Of a DNA stretch of 64,000 nucleotides, positions 17,526 through 27,514 are shown piece by piece. The position numbers and the translations under genes are program-made. Position 1 is the stretch's first letter. Every line of letters begins with the position of its first letter. Under the pieces are notes generated by a model. The model saw only the letters and a program-made list of their open reading frames with translations, ran no database searches and had not been told where the DNA came from. The DNA is from VAZQ01 sp963744275 (GTDB lineage: Bacteria; Pseudomonadota; Alphaproteobacteria; Rhizobiales; Xanthobacteraceae), in assembly GCA_963744275.1 (NCBI GenBank), contig CAVUSX010000012.1, positions 1 to 64,000 of the forward strand, written 5' to 3'.

Positions 17526-18726
17526 CCAGCGCGGTTAGGACCTTGTCGCTGCGCACGAGCGGGATGCGGGCCACCTCGGCGCCGGGCTTCTTGGAAAGCG
17601 CCATGTCGACATCGACGATCGACACGTTGTTGGAGCGGAAATTCGCCACCACGATCTGTTTGCCGTCCGGCGTCCCAGGCGACCGCGAACGGCCGCGCCA
17701 GGCCCTTGGGGTCATCGGTGCCGACCTGCACGCGGGCGGCTTCGGCGCCCGGCTTGCCCTCGCGGGCGAGATCGACGTCGATGATCGAGATGGTGTTGCC
17801 TTCGTTGTCGTCCTCCAGATTGGTCTCGCGCGCGGTGACCGCGATCAATTTGCCGTTCGGGCTCGCCGCGATGCCGAACGGACCGGACTGGACCGTAATG
17901 CGCGGCGCCACCTCGACCACCGGCTCGCCCTTCAGCGCCCGGCCGAGATCCATCACCGACACGTCCTCGGTGCCGGCGTTGCCGGAGAACAAGTACTGCT
18001 TGCCGTCGCTGCCCTTGCCGACCGCAAGCAATTCCGGATCAGGCCAGCAGCCGAATTGCTTCGAGGGTGCGAGGAACACGTTGCTGGGCGGCGGGCCGCC
18101 CTTCCAGGCACGTCGACGTCGGGGCAATCGGACCGCAGCTGCCGGGTGCCGGCTCCCTTCATGGGCATCTGGGCCTGGCCGACGAAAGCGCCGGTCTTGG
18201 GATCGATGATGGTGATGCGGTTGGAGCCGTCCTCGGTCAGCCAACCCTCCGACGCGCTGGTGAGCGGAGATGGGGTTGTCGATGAGCAGCACGCCGACGC
18301 CGCCGAACCAGCCGCCGTCGATGACTTTCTCGACCGCCGCATCGGTGTTGTCGGAGGACTTCTGCAGCATTTTCTTCACGTCCATCAACGACACGCTGGC
18401 GCGGCCGCCGTGTTGCGGAACTCGGCGTTGGAGACCTGGCCGTGATGGTTCATCACAAAGGCGGTCTTGCCGTCGGCGCTGAGCACGATATTGGCCGGGG
18501 TCGGGCCCAGCAGCATGCCGTCGAGCCGGCGCGGGCCGACCAGGTTGCGGCTGATGATGGCCTTGTCGGTATTGTTGTTGGCGGCCTTGAGGGCGGCGCC
18601 GAGATCGATCGCATAGATGCGCGGATCGCGCCGGCCGGTGACGAACGCATAAGGCCCGGCCGCCAGGGCCGCATCGGCCGTGACGGCGAACAGGCATAAA
18701 TTCAACAACGAGGCACGCAGGCGCAT
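17526..18726 (-). CDS. Secreted YVTN/beta-propeller repeat protein, 3'-truncated and frameshifted
   Basis: This is a periplasmic beta-propeller protein. The ATG at 18726 has GGAGGAAG upstream, and a signal peptide (MRLRASLLNLCLFAVTADAALAAG) leads into repeated blade motifs: GPYAFVTGRRDPRIYAIDL, NIVLSADGKTAFVMNHHGQ, NRITIIDPKTGAFVGQAQM, GKQYLFSGNAGTEDVSVMDL, IAASPNGKLIAVTAR and NTISIIDVDLAREGKPGAEA. Shifts lie near 18395, 18290, 18110 and 17680. The reading is lost at about 17525, where it runs directly into aldo/keto reductase sequence, so the last blade or blades are missing. It is divergent from the MFS gene. A substrate cannot be inferred. Confidence 0.7.
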
Positions 18727-18869
18727 CGGACTTCCTCCCGGCATGTGACGTTTTGCTGAACGACGATTTGCTGCGACGCTCCCCGCAGGACCCGGGGAAG
18801 CGGCGGGAAGATGCCTTTTCGGCCTGGCAAGGTAGGGCGCGGGCGCTCACCACCATGCCGGAGAAAACC

Positions 18870-20258
18870 ATGACACCGGAGCCGACGATCGCGGCGCGGC
18901 TCGACCGCCTGCCGCCCAACCACCAGATCCGCGCGCTCGTGACCCTGATCTCGTTCGGCGGCTGGTTCGAGTTCTACGATCTGTTCTTCACCGCCTATAT
19001 CGCGGTCGGGTTGTTCGGCGGCGGGCTCTTCAAGCCGACCACGCAGGGCCTGCTCGATCTCGACGGCTTCGCGAGCTTCATCGCGGCGCTGTTCACCGGC
19101 CTGTTCATCGGCACCATCGCGTTCAGCTGGCTGTCGGACCGTTTCGGCCGACGCTCGATCTTCACCTTCGCGCTGTTGTGGTACTCGCTCGGCTCGCTGG
19201 TGATGGCGCTGCAGACGAGCGCGGCCAGTATCGATCTGTGGCGGCTCATCGCCAGCATCGGGATCGGGGTCGAGCTGGTGAACATCGATACCTACATTTC
19301 CGAGCTGGTGCCCAAGGAGCAGCGCGGGCCGGCCTTCGCCTACAACCAGTTCGTGATGTTCACCGTGGTGCCGGTGGTGGCGCTCTTGGCTTGGCTCCTG
19401 GTGCCGCAGACCATCCTGGAACTCGATGGCTGGCGCTGGGTGGTCGTCATCGGGTCGGCCGGCGCGCTGCCGGTGTGGTGGATCCGGCTGCGGCTGCCCG
19501 AAATCGCCGCGCTGGCTGGCGCAGCACGGCCGCACCGCGGAGGCCGACCGCATTCTGGGCGAGCTGGAGGCGCGCGTGGTGGCGGAAACGGGAAGCCGCT
19601 GCCGAGCGCAAATGCTGGAAGGCGAGGCCGATACGCAGCAGGCCCCAAACCCAACGCCTGGCGCGAGATGTGGAGCCCGGCCTATCGCGGCCGCACCCTC
19701 ATGCTGGTGGTCTACAACCTGTTCCAGACCATCGGCTATTACGGCTTCGCCAGCTGGGTTCCCACGTTCCTGATCTCGCAGGGCATCGAGATCACCCGCT
19801 CGCTGCAATACACCTTCATCATCGCGATCGCCAATCCGGTCGGCCCGCTCTTGGGCGTGTGGTTCGCCGACAGGATCGAGCGCAAATGGCAGATCGCCTG
19901 GGCGGCGCTCGTGATCGCCGTGCTCGGGCTCCTGTTCTCGCAGCAGCGCAGCGCGGCCGGCGTCATCGGGTTCGGGCTCCTGATCACGCTCGCCAACAAC
20001 TGGCTGTCGTTCTCGTTCCACGCCTACCAGAGCGAGCTCTACCCGACCCGCATCCGGGCGAGCGCGGTCGGCTTCGTGTATTCCTGGAGCCGGTTCAGCA
20101 CCATCTTCTCGGGCTACATCATCGCGTTCCTGCTCGGGCGCACCGGCACCACCGGGGTATTCTGTTTCATCGCCGCCGCCATGGTGGTGGTGTTCATCGT
20201 CATCGGCGCCTTCGGCCCCGTCACCACCCGCCGGCGCCTGGAGGCGATCGCCGGGTGA
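18870..20258 (+). CDS. MFS transporter (metabolite:proton symporter type)
   Basis: This inner-membrane major-facilitator carrier has about 12 transmembrane segments. The N-terminal segment GGWFEFYDLFFTAYIAVGLF and the loop signature SWLSDRFGRRSIF are typical of the MHS/sugar-porter-like group, and the second half has GVWFADRIERKW and FHAYQSELYPTRIRASAVG. Around 19500-19650 the frame slips: LPEIAALAGA should be LPESPRWLAQHGRTAEADRIL, restored by removing one A from the AAA at 19501-19503, and a compensating slip follows. The ATG at 18870 (MTPEPTIAARL) has GGAG 8 bases upstream; ATG 18855 is the alternative. The substrate is probably an organic acid or aromatic compound; unproven. Confidence 0.85.
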   Translation: MTPEPTIAARLDRLPPNHQIRALVTLISFGGWFEFYDLFFTAYIAVGLFGGGLFKPTTQGLLDLDGFASFIAALFTGLFIGTIAFSWLSDRFGRRSIFTFALLWYSLGSLVMALQTSAASIDLWRLIASIGIGVELVNIDTYISELVPKEQRGPAFAYNQFVMFTVVPVVALLAWLLVPQTILELDGWRWVVVIGSAGALPVWWIRLRLPEIAALAGAARPHRGGRPHSGRAGGARGGGNGKPLPSANAGRRGRYAAGPKPNAWREMWSPAYRGRTLMLVVYNLFQTIGYYGFASWVPTFLISQGIEITRSLQYTFIIAIANPVGPLLGVWFADRIERKWQIAWAALVIAVLGLLFSQQRSAAGVIGFGLLITLANNWLSFSFHAYQSELYPTRIRASAVGFVYSWSRFSTIFSGYIIAFLLGRTGTTGVFCFIAAAMVVVFIVIGAFGPVTTRRRLEAIAG

Positions 20259-20375
20259 GCGGGGCGAGGGAGCGGGAACCCGTGCGCCCCGGCATCCGGC
20301 GGGCGGCAATAAGTGGATCGAGGCCCCATGTGTGCTAGAAGGGCGCCCCGGGGACCGACTGGACAGAATGCGTTA

Positions 20376-21635
20376 ATGACGACGCTTGCGACCGCTTCCG
20401 CTTCGGCCTCCACGGCGCCTGCCGGGTTCATCGAGAAGGCGCCGCTCGAGCGCTATGTGCCGCCGGCGCGGCCTTCGCTCATCGGCCTGTCGCGCCCCGA
20501 GCTCATGGATGCGCTCGCCGGCATCGGGGTGCCGGAAGGCAAGCGCAGGATGCGGGCGCAGCAGATCTGGAGCTGGCTCTATGTGCGGGGCGTGACCAGC
20601 TTCGATGCGATGACCAGCCTGTCGAAGGAGCTGCGCGCGCTGCTCGATGCGCACTTCACGCTGGCGCGGCCCGAGGTGGTGGCGGAGCAGATCTCGGTCG
20701 ACGGCACCCGCAAATGGCTGTTGCGGCTGCCGGGCGAGCGGGCGGGCGAAGCGCCGCACGAGGTCGAATGCGTCTACATCCCGGATACCGACCGCGGCAC
20801 GCTCTGCCTGTCGAGCCAGGTCGGCTGCACGCTCACCTGCTCGTTCTGCCACACCGGCACGCAGCGGCTGGTGCGCAACCTGACGGCCGGCGAGATCGTG
20901 GGCCAGATCATGGTGGCGCGCGACCGGCTCGGCGATTGGGCGGCGGCGCATCCGGGTGCCGGCCAGGCGGCTGACGGCCAGCCAGGCGCCGGGCGGCGCC
21001 TGGTCACCAATATCGTCATGATGGGCATGGGCGAGCCGCTCTACAATTTCGAGGCGGTGCGCGACGCCATCCTGGTGGTGGCCGACGGCGAGGGCCTGGG
21101 CATCTCCAAGCGCCGGATCACGCTCTCGACCTCGGGCGTCGTGCCCAATATCTCCCGTGCCGGATCTGAAATCGGCAGCATGCTGGCGGTCTCGCTGCAT
21201 GCCGTCACCGACGCGTTGCGCGACGAGCTGGTGCCGCTCAATCGCAAATATCCGATCCGCACGCTGATGGAGGCGTGCCGCAGCTATCCGGGCCTCTCCA
21301 ACTCCAAGCGCATCACCTTCGAATACGTGATGCTCAAGGGCGTCAACGACTCGCTCGGCGACGCCCATGCGCTGGTCAAGCTGGTGCGCAACATTCCGGC
21401 CAAGATCAATCTCATCCCGTTCAATCCCTGGCCCGGCACCCGCTACGAATGCTCGGACTGGGATGAGATCGAGAAGTTCTCCGAGGTGGTGTTCACGGCC
21501 GGCTATGCGTCGCCGGTGCGCACGCCGCGCGGGCGCGACATCCTGGCGGCCTGCGGGCAATTGAAGAGCGCGAGCGAGAAGCTCTCCGCCCGCGAGCGGC
21601 TGGCGCTGCGCGCCATGGCGATGACCGATGATTGA
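20376..21635 (+). CDS. rlmN: 23S rRNA (adenine2503-C2)/tRNA(A37) methyltransferase RlmN
   Basis: This radical-SAM methyltransferase modifies A2503 of 23S rRNA and A37 of some tRNAs by a ping-pong mechanism. The 4Fe-4S motif CTLTCSFCHTG is preceded by LCLSSQVGC. It also has GMGEPLYNFEAV, the SAM-binding and ISKRRITLSTSGVVP blocks, and RTPRGRDILAACGQL, which carries the second reactive cysteine. About 420 residues is slightly longer than average because of a 20-residue glycine/alanine-rich insert (AHPGAGQAADGQPG) near residue 200. The ATG at 20376 (MTTLATAS) is chosen as the last plausible start before the conserved part; its ribosome site is weak. Intact. Confidence 0.96.
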   Translation: MTTLATASASASTAPAGFIEKAPLERYVPPARPSLIGLSRPELMDALAGIGVPEGKRRMRAQQIWSWLYVRGVTSFDAMTSLSKELRALLDAHFTLARPEVVAEQISVDGTRKWLLRLPGERAGEAPHEVECVYIPDTDRGTLCLSSQVGCTLTCSFCHTGTQRLVRNLTAGEIVGQIMVARDRLGDWAAAHPGAGQAADGQPGAGRRLVTNIVMMGMGEPLYNFEAVRDAILVVADGEGLGISKRRITLSTSGVVPNISRAGSEIGSMLAVSLHAVTDALRDELVPLNRKYPIRTLMEACRSYPGLSNSKRITFEYVMLKGVNDSLGDAHALVKLVRNIPAKINLIPFNPWPGTRYECSDWDEIEKFSEVVFTAGYASPVRTPRGRDILAACGQLKSASEKLSARERLALRAMAMTDD

Positions 21636-21696
21636 GGCCGGCGGCGCGCCGAAGCCGGCGCCGGTATGCTATGAGGATCGGATGGGGGGAGCCGAG

Positions 21697-21870
21697 ATGC
21701 CGCAGCGACTTCAGGGGAACTGGCACAGCCGGGCGCTGCGCCTGCTTTGCGCCCTCGCCATGGGCACGATGCTGGCGGCCTGCGGCCGTTGCGGGGACTT
21801 CGTGTGGTCGAGCCTCGGTCCTGCCGGCTCCCTGGGCGCCTGCCACAGCGATCCGCCGCCCCAGCAGTAA
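21697..21870 (+). CDS. Small predicted lipoprotein
   Basis: This is a 57-residue protein. A hydrophobic segment LRLLCALAMGTML ends in a lipobox LAAC at about residues 29-32, followed by a cysteine-containing tail (CGRCGDF, LGACHSD). GGGGGAG lies 6 bases before the ATG at 21697. It sits between rlmN and the PAP2 gene on the same strand. Short lipoproteins of this sort are common in Bradyrhizobiaceae and have no assigned role. Confidence 0.6.
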   Translation: MPQRLQGNWHSRALRLLCALAMGTMLAACGRCGDFVWSSLGPAGSLGACHSDPPPQQ

Positions 21871-21901
21871 TTCGCCGGGCGCCGCCGGCAGGAACCGCAA
21901 G

Positions 21902-22720
21902 ATGAATCGCACTGGGCTTCTGATCGCGCTGGCGCTCGCCGCCGCGGTCGGCCTGTTGTTCGGCCTCTACCCGCGGCTCGATCTCGACCTGGTGCGGCCG
22001 TTCTTCGATCCGGCCGCAGGCGGCTTTTGGGCGAGCTTCAATCCGGCGCTCAACGGCGTGCGTGATCTCAGCCGCCTGATCGTGACCCTCCTGGTCGCGC
22101 CCGCGGCTCTCGCCATGCTGGGCAAGCTGGTGCTGCCGCGGCGACCGATGCTGATCCCGGGCCGGGCCGCGGCCCTGATGGTGGCCACGCTCGCGCTCGC
22201 GCCCGGCCTCCTCACCAACGTCATCCTCAAGAGTCACTGGGGCCGCCCGCGCCCCATCGACGTGGCCGAGTTCGGCGGCGCCCAGCATTTCGTGCCGTGG
22301 TGGGATCCGCGCGGCGATTGCCCGGACAATTGCTCGTTCGTGGCGGGCGAGCCCTCGGGCGCGTTCTGGACGCTGGCGCCGGCCGCGCTGGTGCCGCCGG
22401 CTTGGCGGCCGCTCGCCTATGCGGGCGCGCTCGCCTTCGGGGCCGGCATCGGGCTCCTGCGCATGGCCGGCGGCGGTCATTTCTTCACCGATGTCGCATT
22501 CTCCGGCCTCTTCACTTTCCTGACCATCTGGCTGGTGCACGGCCTCCTCTATCGCTGGCCCGCCACCCGCATCAGCGACCGCACGTCGAGCGCGCGCTCG
22601 AGCGGCTGGTGCTGCCGCTGCAGGGCGCCGCGCTGCGGCGATTGCGGCACGGCGGGCGCCGCCGCGGCCCGGCGAGCCGCCAGGGAGCCGGCCGCCGATG
22701 CGGCCCCGGAGGGCGGATGA
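21902..22720 (+). CDS. PAP2-family membrane phosphatase
   Basis: This is a membrane phosphatase of the PAP2 superfamily (LpxE/PgpB-like), likely acting on a lipid phosphate or lipid A at the periplasmic face. The three motifs are present: KSHWGRPRP, SFVAGEPSGAF, and RMAGGGHFFTDVAFS with the catalytic His. It has an N-terminal TM segment and several more. AGGA precedes the ATG at 21902. After RWPATRISDR the frame as sequenced becomes cysteine/arginine-rich. The alternative frame (ERALERLVLPLQGAALRRL) reads more like a real C-terminus, so one base is probably wrong near 22590. Confidence 0.82.
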   Translation: MNRTGLLIALALAAAVGLLFGLYPRLDLDLVRPFFDPAAGGFWASFNPALNGVRDLSRLIVTLLVAPAALAMLGKLVLPRRPMLIPGRAAALMVATLALAPGLLTNVILKSHWGRPRPIDVAEFGGAQHFVPWWDPRGDCPDNCSFVAGEPSGAFWTLAPAALVPPAWRPLAYAGALAFGAGIGLLRMAGGGHFFTDVAFSGLFTFLTIWLVHGLLYRWPATRISDRTSSARSSGWCCRCRAPRCGDCGTAGAAAARRAAREPAADAAPEGG

Positions 22721-22846
22721 TCGGATTGGATGCCGGGAGCGGCCTCGCCGTTGCGCCCGGCGCGTTGCCGGTGCAAATGGTTTGCGCAAGGATCGAAAAT
22801 GACGGGATCGGGAACGCGGCGCCGCAAAGCCAAGAAGGAAGCCACG

Positions 22847-23170
22847 ATGGGGGAAGAGAACGGAACGCTGCAGCGGGTTCTGCAGCTCAAGATCCGGGTG
22901 CTGGGCGACGCCTCGCAGTTTCTGGCTCTGATGAAGAGCGCGACGCCGTTCTATCAGGCGCTCGGCGGCCAGCGCTTTCGCTTCCTGCGCAATGTCGACG
23001 ATCCGGCGCAGTTGCTGGTGGAGATCGAATACGAGGCGCATGCCGGGCTCGAGCTCAACCGCCAGAAGGTGGCGAGCGACCCCATGGTGCGCACCTTCCT
23101 GCAAGGCTGGCGCGCCATGCTGGCCGGCAGCGCCGACGTCGACGTCTACGAGGACGTAACCAAGGTATAG
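22847..23170 (+). CDS. Hypothetical protein of about 107 residues
   Basis: This is a compact soluble alpha/beta protein (LQLKIRVLGDASQFLALMKSA, then FLRNVDDPAQLLVEIEYEA). It begins at ATG 22847 with AAGGA 8 bases upstream, and the coding frame extends to a stop just before argG. No domain is recognised with certainty; the pattern is reminiscent of small ferredoxin-like (Dabb/ABM-type) stress proteins, which is a guess. It is 2 bp upstream of argG on the same strand. Confidence 0.6.
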   Translation: MGEENGTLQRVLQLKIRVLGDASQFLALMKSATPFYQALGGQRFRFLRNVDDPAQLLVEIEYEAHAGLELNRQKVASDPMVRTFLQGWRAMLAGSADVDVYEDVTKV

Positions 23171-23172
23171 GG

Positions 23173-24425
<1,253 letters not shown>

Positions 24426-24429
<4 letters not shown>

Positions 24430-24475
24430 CCCGGATGGAGCGCTGGCGTGATCCGGGACGGGTTTCCCGCGCTCC
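24426..24475. repeat. Imperfect palindromic repeat (gtagcccggatggagcgc type)
   Basis: gtagcccggatggagcgc at the argG stop, followed by tgatccgggacgggtttcccgcgctcc, forms an imperfect hairpin. It belongs to the same family as the better-preserved copy after the msrP gene at 47 kb. It may act as the argG transcription end. Confidence 0.6.
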
Positions 24476-24500
24476 GATTTGTCATGGCCGGACTTGTTCC

Positions 24501-25770
24501 ACGGCTGTCCGGTTCGATTTTGATGGACGGAGCGCATGGCGTGGATTCTTCTGTGAATTCGAGCGTTTGGCCGCGTTCGAGACACGGAAAGGAACCCACA
24601 CCATGCCGCACCAGAATACTGTATTTCACGGCCTGACCAAGTACGTCCCCTGGCATAAGTTCGACCAGCTTGTTGAAAAGCATGAGGCCGACAAATTGTC
24701 TCGCAAGCTGAACACCAAGCGGCAATTCATCGCGTTGCTGTACGGGCAGGTGAGCGGGGCGGCAAGCCTGCGCGAGATCGTGACAGGGATGACGAGCCAT
24801 GAGACCCGGCTCTATCACTCTGGCGCGGTAGCGGTGAAGCGCTCGACCCTGTCGGACGCCAATACCGAGCGGCCGTGGCAAGTGTTCAGCGAATTGTTCG
24901 CGGAGATGCTGCCGCAAGCCCATCGCGGACTGCGGCGAGTGGCCGGAGAGGCGATTCGGCTTATTGATTCCACGAGCGTACGGCTTTCCCGCCTGAGCGC
25001 GGACTGGGCGACGTTCTCGGCCAGGGCGTTGGGAGCAAAGGTGCATATCGTCTACGATCCGAATACCGATCGACCGATCTACTTTGCGGTGACCCCGTCC
25101 AACGTCAACGACATCACGGCGGCCAAAGCCATGCCGATCGAGCCTGGTGCCACCTACGTGTACGACCTTGGCTATTACGACTATCGCTGGTGGACGAAGC
25201 TCGATGATGCCGGTTGCCGCTTCGTGACGCGGCTGAAGAAGAACACTCCGTTCACGATGATAAGCGAGAACCGTGTCACGAAGAAGGGCAACGTTCTCAG
25301 CGATCGCATTGGTCATCTGCCGGCTCGGCTTGCTGCCAGCCGCAGAAACCCTCTGCAGGTGCCGGTACGGGAAATCCGAGTGATCATCGATACCGGCAAG
25401 ATGCTGCGTATCGTCACCAATGACCTCGATGCACCGGCACAGGAAATCGCCGACCTTTACAAGCAACGCTGGCAGATCGAACTGTTCTTCCGCTGGGTCA
25501 AGCAGACCCTAAGAATTAAGCGATTCATCGGCGTTTCTGAAAACGCAGTGCGCATTCAGATCGCCGTCGCCTTGATCGCCTTTCTCATTCTCCGCATGGC
25601 CCAGGCGGCTCAAAAGGCCGTCCATAGCCCCCTCGAATTTGCGCGCCTCATTCGCGCAAACCTTATGCACAGGCGCCCCATCGACCGGCTGCTCCTACCA
25701 CCACAGCCGATCCCGATATGCCCAAATCAGCTCACGCTTGGACTATACTTCCCATGAACCGGACAGCCGT
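24501..25770. mobile_element. Complete IS4-family element with 15-bp inverted repeats and 11-bp target duplication
   Basis: Terminal repeats acggctgtccggttc (24501-24515) and gaaccggacagccgt (25756-25770) are perfect. The direct target duplication ggacttgttcc flanks them. Total length 1270 bp with one intact transposase. Perfect ends, an intact gene and an undecayed duplication point to a recent insertion. 10-12 bp duplications are usual for IS4. Confidence 0.93.
24603..25757 (+). CDS. IS4-family transposase (DUF4372 type)
   Basis: This is a 384-residue DDE transposase. The N-terminal DUF4372 region (HGLTKYVPWHKFDQLVEKHEAD, KRQFIALLYGQVSGAASLREI) is followed by the catalytic Asp in LIDSTSVRLSRLS, the second Asp in ATYVYDLGYYDYRWW, and the YREK-type block YKQRWQIELFFRWVKQTLRIK that carries the Glu. 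The frame is uninterrupted and the ATG at 24603 lies about 100 bp inside the left repeat. It is expected to be active. Confidence 0.94.
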   Translation: MPHQNTVFHGLTKYVPWHKFDQLVEKHEADKLSRKLNTKRQFIALLYGQVSGAASLREIVTGMTSHETRLYHSGAVAVKRSTLSDANTERPWQVFSELFAEMLPQAHRGLRRVAGEAIRLIDSTSVRLSRLSADWATFSARALGAKVHIVYDPNTDRPIYFAVTPSNVNDITAAKAMPIEPGATYVYDLGYYDYRWWTKLDDAGCRFVTRLKKNTPFTMISENRVTKKGNVLSDRIGHLPARLAASRRNPLQVPVREIRVIIDTGKMLRIVTNDLDAPAQEIADLYKQRWQIELFFRWVKQTLRIKRFIGVSENAVRIQIAVALIAFLILRMAQAAQKAVHSPLEFARLIRANLMHRRPIDRLLLPPQPIPICPNQLTLGLYFP

Positions 25771-25856
25771 GGACTTGTTCCGGCCATCTCGATGAGGGAG
25801 GCAGTGTGCCCTTCTAAGCGAGATCGCCGGAACAAGTCCGGCGATGACAATCAGCG

Positions 25857-26948
25857 TCAGCTCGTGCCGGCGTCGCGCGGGGCGGCGTGTGCGGCATGCC
25901 GCGCCACCGCTCGAGCGGCGGCCTTGGGATGGGGCGTCTGTTTTTCAGGCCCGCGCGGGGCGGAGGCCAGCTTGAAACCCGGGCGGCCGGGCGATTTTGT
26001 CGCATTCGCCTGCGCGGTTTCGCTGCGGCCGCGATGTGCATTGATACAATTGGCATCCGCTTCGCTCGGGGCGGCGCTCAAGACGGCGGCCAGATCGGTG
26101 ACCGCCATACCCTCCGGGTTCTGCGCGGGCGCGACCAGTCGATCATGGCGCGCCGCTTCCGCCAGCTCGTGCCATGCCCCGCGCGGCAGGACGTGGGCCG
26201 GATCGATGCCGGGGAAAGGACGCTGCAGACCGAGCTGAGCCCCATTGGCATCGATCCATTTCCAAAGCGTGTCCGATTTGCTGTCCGGGTCGGCAATGTC
26301 GACCGCGCAGCCGTGCCCGTAGCCGCCGGTCGCGGCGCTGCCCCCATGCAGCGAGTTGTCGATGCGGGCCTTGTACCCGGCCGCGAGGCCTTGCCGATAG
26401 TCGTCGCGGAACGCGCTGCGGATCGTCCAGCGGATGCCGGCCGCATCTATGGCGAGGCCGGCCCGGTAAAGCAGCTCGCGGAAATCGGGATCCATGCCGC
26501 TGATCACGTAGTCTCCCAGCGACATTCCAAGGCGCGCCGCCGCCGCAATATCCTTCCAGGTGAAATCTCCGCTGCCGTCGCGCTTGATGGCGGAGCGCTC
26601 ATAGACGCTCCAGAGATATTGGTTCACCTCGTTCATGATCGGCGCGGGCGTGGGTGAGGAGTTCGGGAGCGGGTGGGAGGCGGTGTCGCCGAGCACGGTG
26701 ACGTCGGCCCAGATCGGCGGCGGGTTGTCCGCGCCCGGCTCGAGCGCGGGGGGCTCCGGGGCTTGTTCCTCCCGGGCCTCGTTCAGGACCGGGGCGGCGA
26801 CCGGCGAAGTGGGTGAGGTGGGTGGCCCGATCGTTCCTTCCGGGCCGATCTTGAATGACGACAGCCCCAACAGCGCGGCCAGGAGCGCGACCGAAATGCC
26901 GAGCGACCCGGCCGCGACCGGAATCCGGTACCGGCGAAGGAAATCCAA
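25857..26948 (-). CDS. Membrane-anchored M15-like D-alanyl-D-alanine carboxypeptidase-family protein
   Basis: This is a predicted periplasmic peptidoglycan peptidase anchored by an N-terminal TM segment (VAAGSLGISVALLAALLGL). A proline-rich linker (about residues 35-95) leads to a globular domain with the M15/VanY-like zinc motif: DNSLHGGSAATGGYGHGCAVDIAD and a downstream WHELAEAARHDR. The C-terminal 80 residues are low-complexity and basic. The only start near the TM segment is a TTG at 26948. It runs toward the IS4/REP region. Intact. Confidence 0.72.
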   Translation of the reverse strand: MDFLRRYRIPVAAGSLGISVALLAALLGLSSFKIGPEGTIGPPTSPTSPVAAPVLNEAREEQAPEPPALEPGADNPPPIWADVTVLGDTASHPLPNSSPTPAPIMNEVNQYLWSVYERSAIKRDGSGDFTWKDIAAAARLGMSLGDYVISGMDPDFRELLYRAGLAIDAAGIRWTIRSAFRDDYRQGLAAGYKARIDNSLHGGSAATGGYGHGCAVDIADPDSKSDTLWKWIDANGAQLGLQRPFPGIDPAHVLPRGAWHELAEAARHDRLVAPAQNPEGMAVTDLAAVLSAAPSEADANCINAHRGRSETAQANATKSPGRPGFKLASAPRGPEKQTPHPKAAARAVARHAAHAAPRDAGTS

Positions 26949-27172
26949 GGAATGGCGACGTCACAATCGATGCCCCATCTTCACCCGACACTGCGCGACC
27001 CCAAGGGTGCGTTAGAATAAGCCGCGCAATACGTCAAATCCGTGCCGGAACTGCGGCGGACGTGCCGTCGCGGGGCGCTTCATCGGGCACTGCATGGAGA
27101 TTTGACTCTTTCAGCTGTCATGGTGAGGGCCCAGCCATGCCCGCGCGCCAAGAAGGACCAGCCGCCGGAGGC

Positions 27173-27364
27173 TTATTCCTTGTCGCCGCCCTTCTTCTTG
27201 AGTGAGCCAAACTGATGCCCATGTGGGCGGTTCTGGCCAGCGTCCCAACCGCCGTCGATGCTTCTGCCAAAGCTCCAGCTGGCGGACGCGGGGGTGGACA
27301 CGAGAGTTGGGGTTGCAAGTGCCGTGACCGCTGCAAGGGCGAGGATGGATGCGCGAAGCAGCAT
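27173..27364 (-). CDS. Small secreted hypothetical protein
   Basis: This 63-residue protein has a signal peptide (MLLRASILALAAVTALATPTLVSTPASA), then a short Gly/Asp/His-containing mature part (GRSIDGGWDAGQNRPHGHQF) and a lysine-rich end. GGAG precedes the ATG at 27364. No family recognised. It is flanked by the M15 gene and the AraC gene on the same strand. Confidence 0.6.
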   Translation of the reverse strand: MLLRASILALAAVTALATPTLVSTPASASWSFGRSIDGGWDAGQNRPHGHQFGSLKKKGGDKE

Positions 27365-27514
27365 GGGATCTCCTGTCGGGCTGCGTTGATTGATTGCATC
27401 CATTGGACAGAGCGCTCGCGTCCGACGTTCAGCCATCGATCCTGCTTTCGAACTTTGTGTGACGGTGATCACGCGAAGACGCGGGGCCAGCACGGCCCAT
27501 AAGAATCGTAAAAC

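Larger units (their letters stand above)
24481..25847. repeat. Paired REP-like palindromes interrupted by the IS4 element
   Basis: Without the IS, the sequence reads gtcatggccggacttgttcc + ggccatc, an almost perfect palindrome. About 30 bp later comes a second, inverted unit (gatcgccggaacaagtccgg + cgatgac, 25822-25847). The same two-unit arrangement, undisturbed, lies at 39546-39637. The IS copied 11 bp of the first palindrome: ggacttgttcc occurs at 24490-24500 and again at 25771-25781. Confidence 0.85.
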
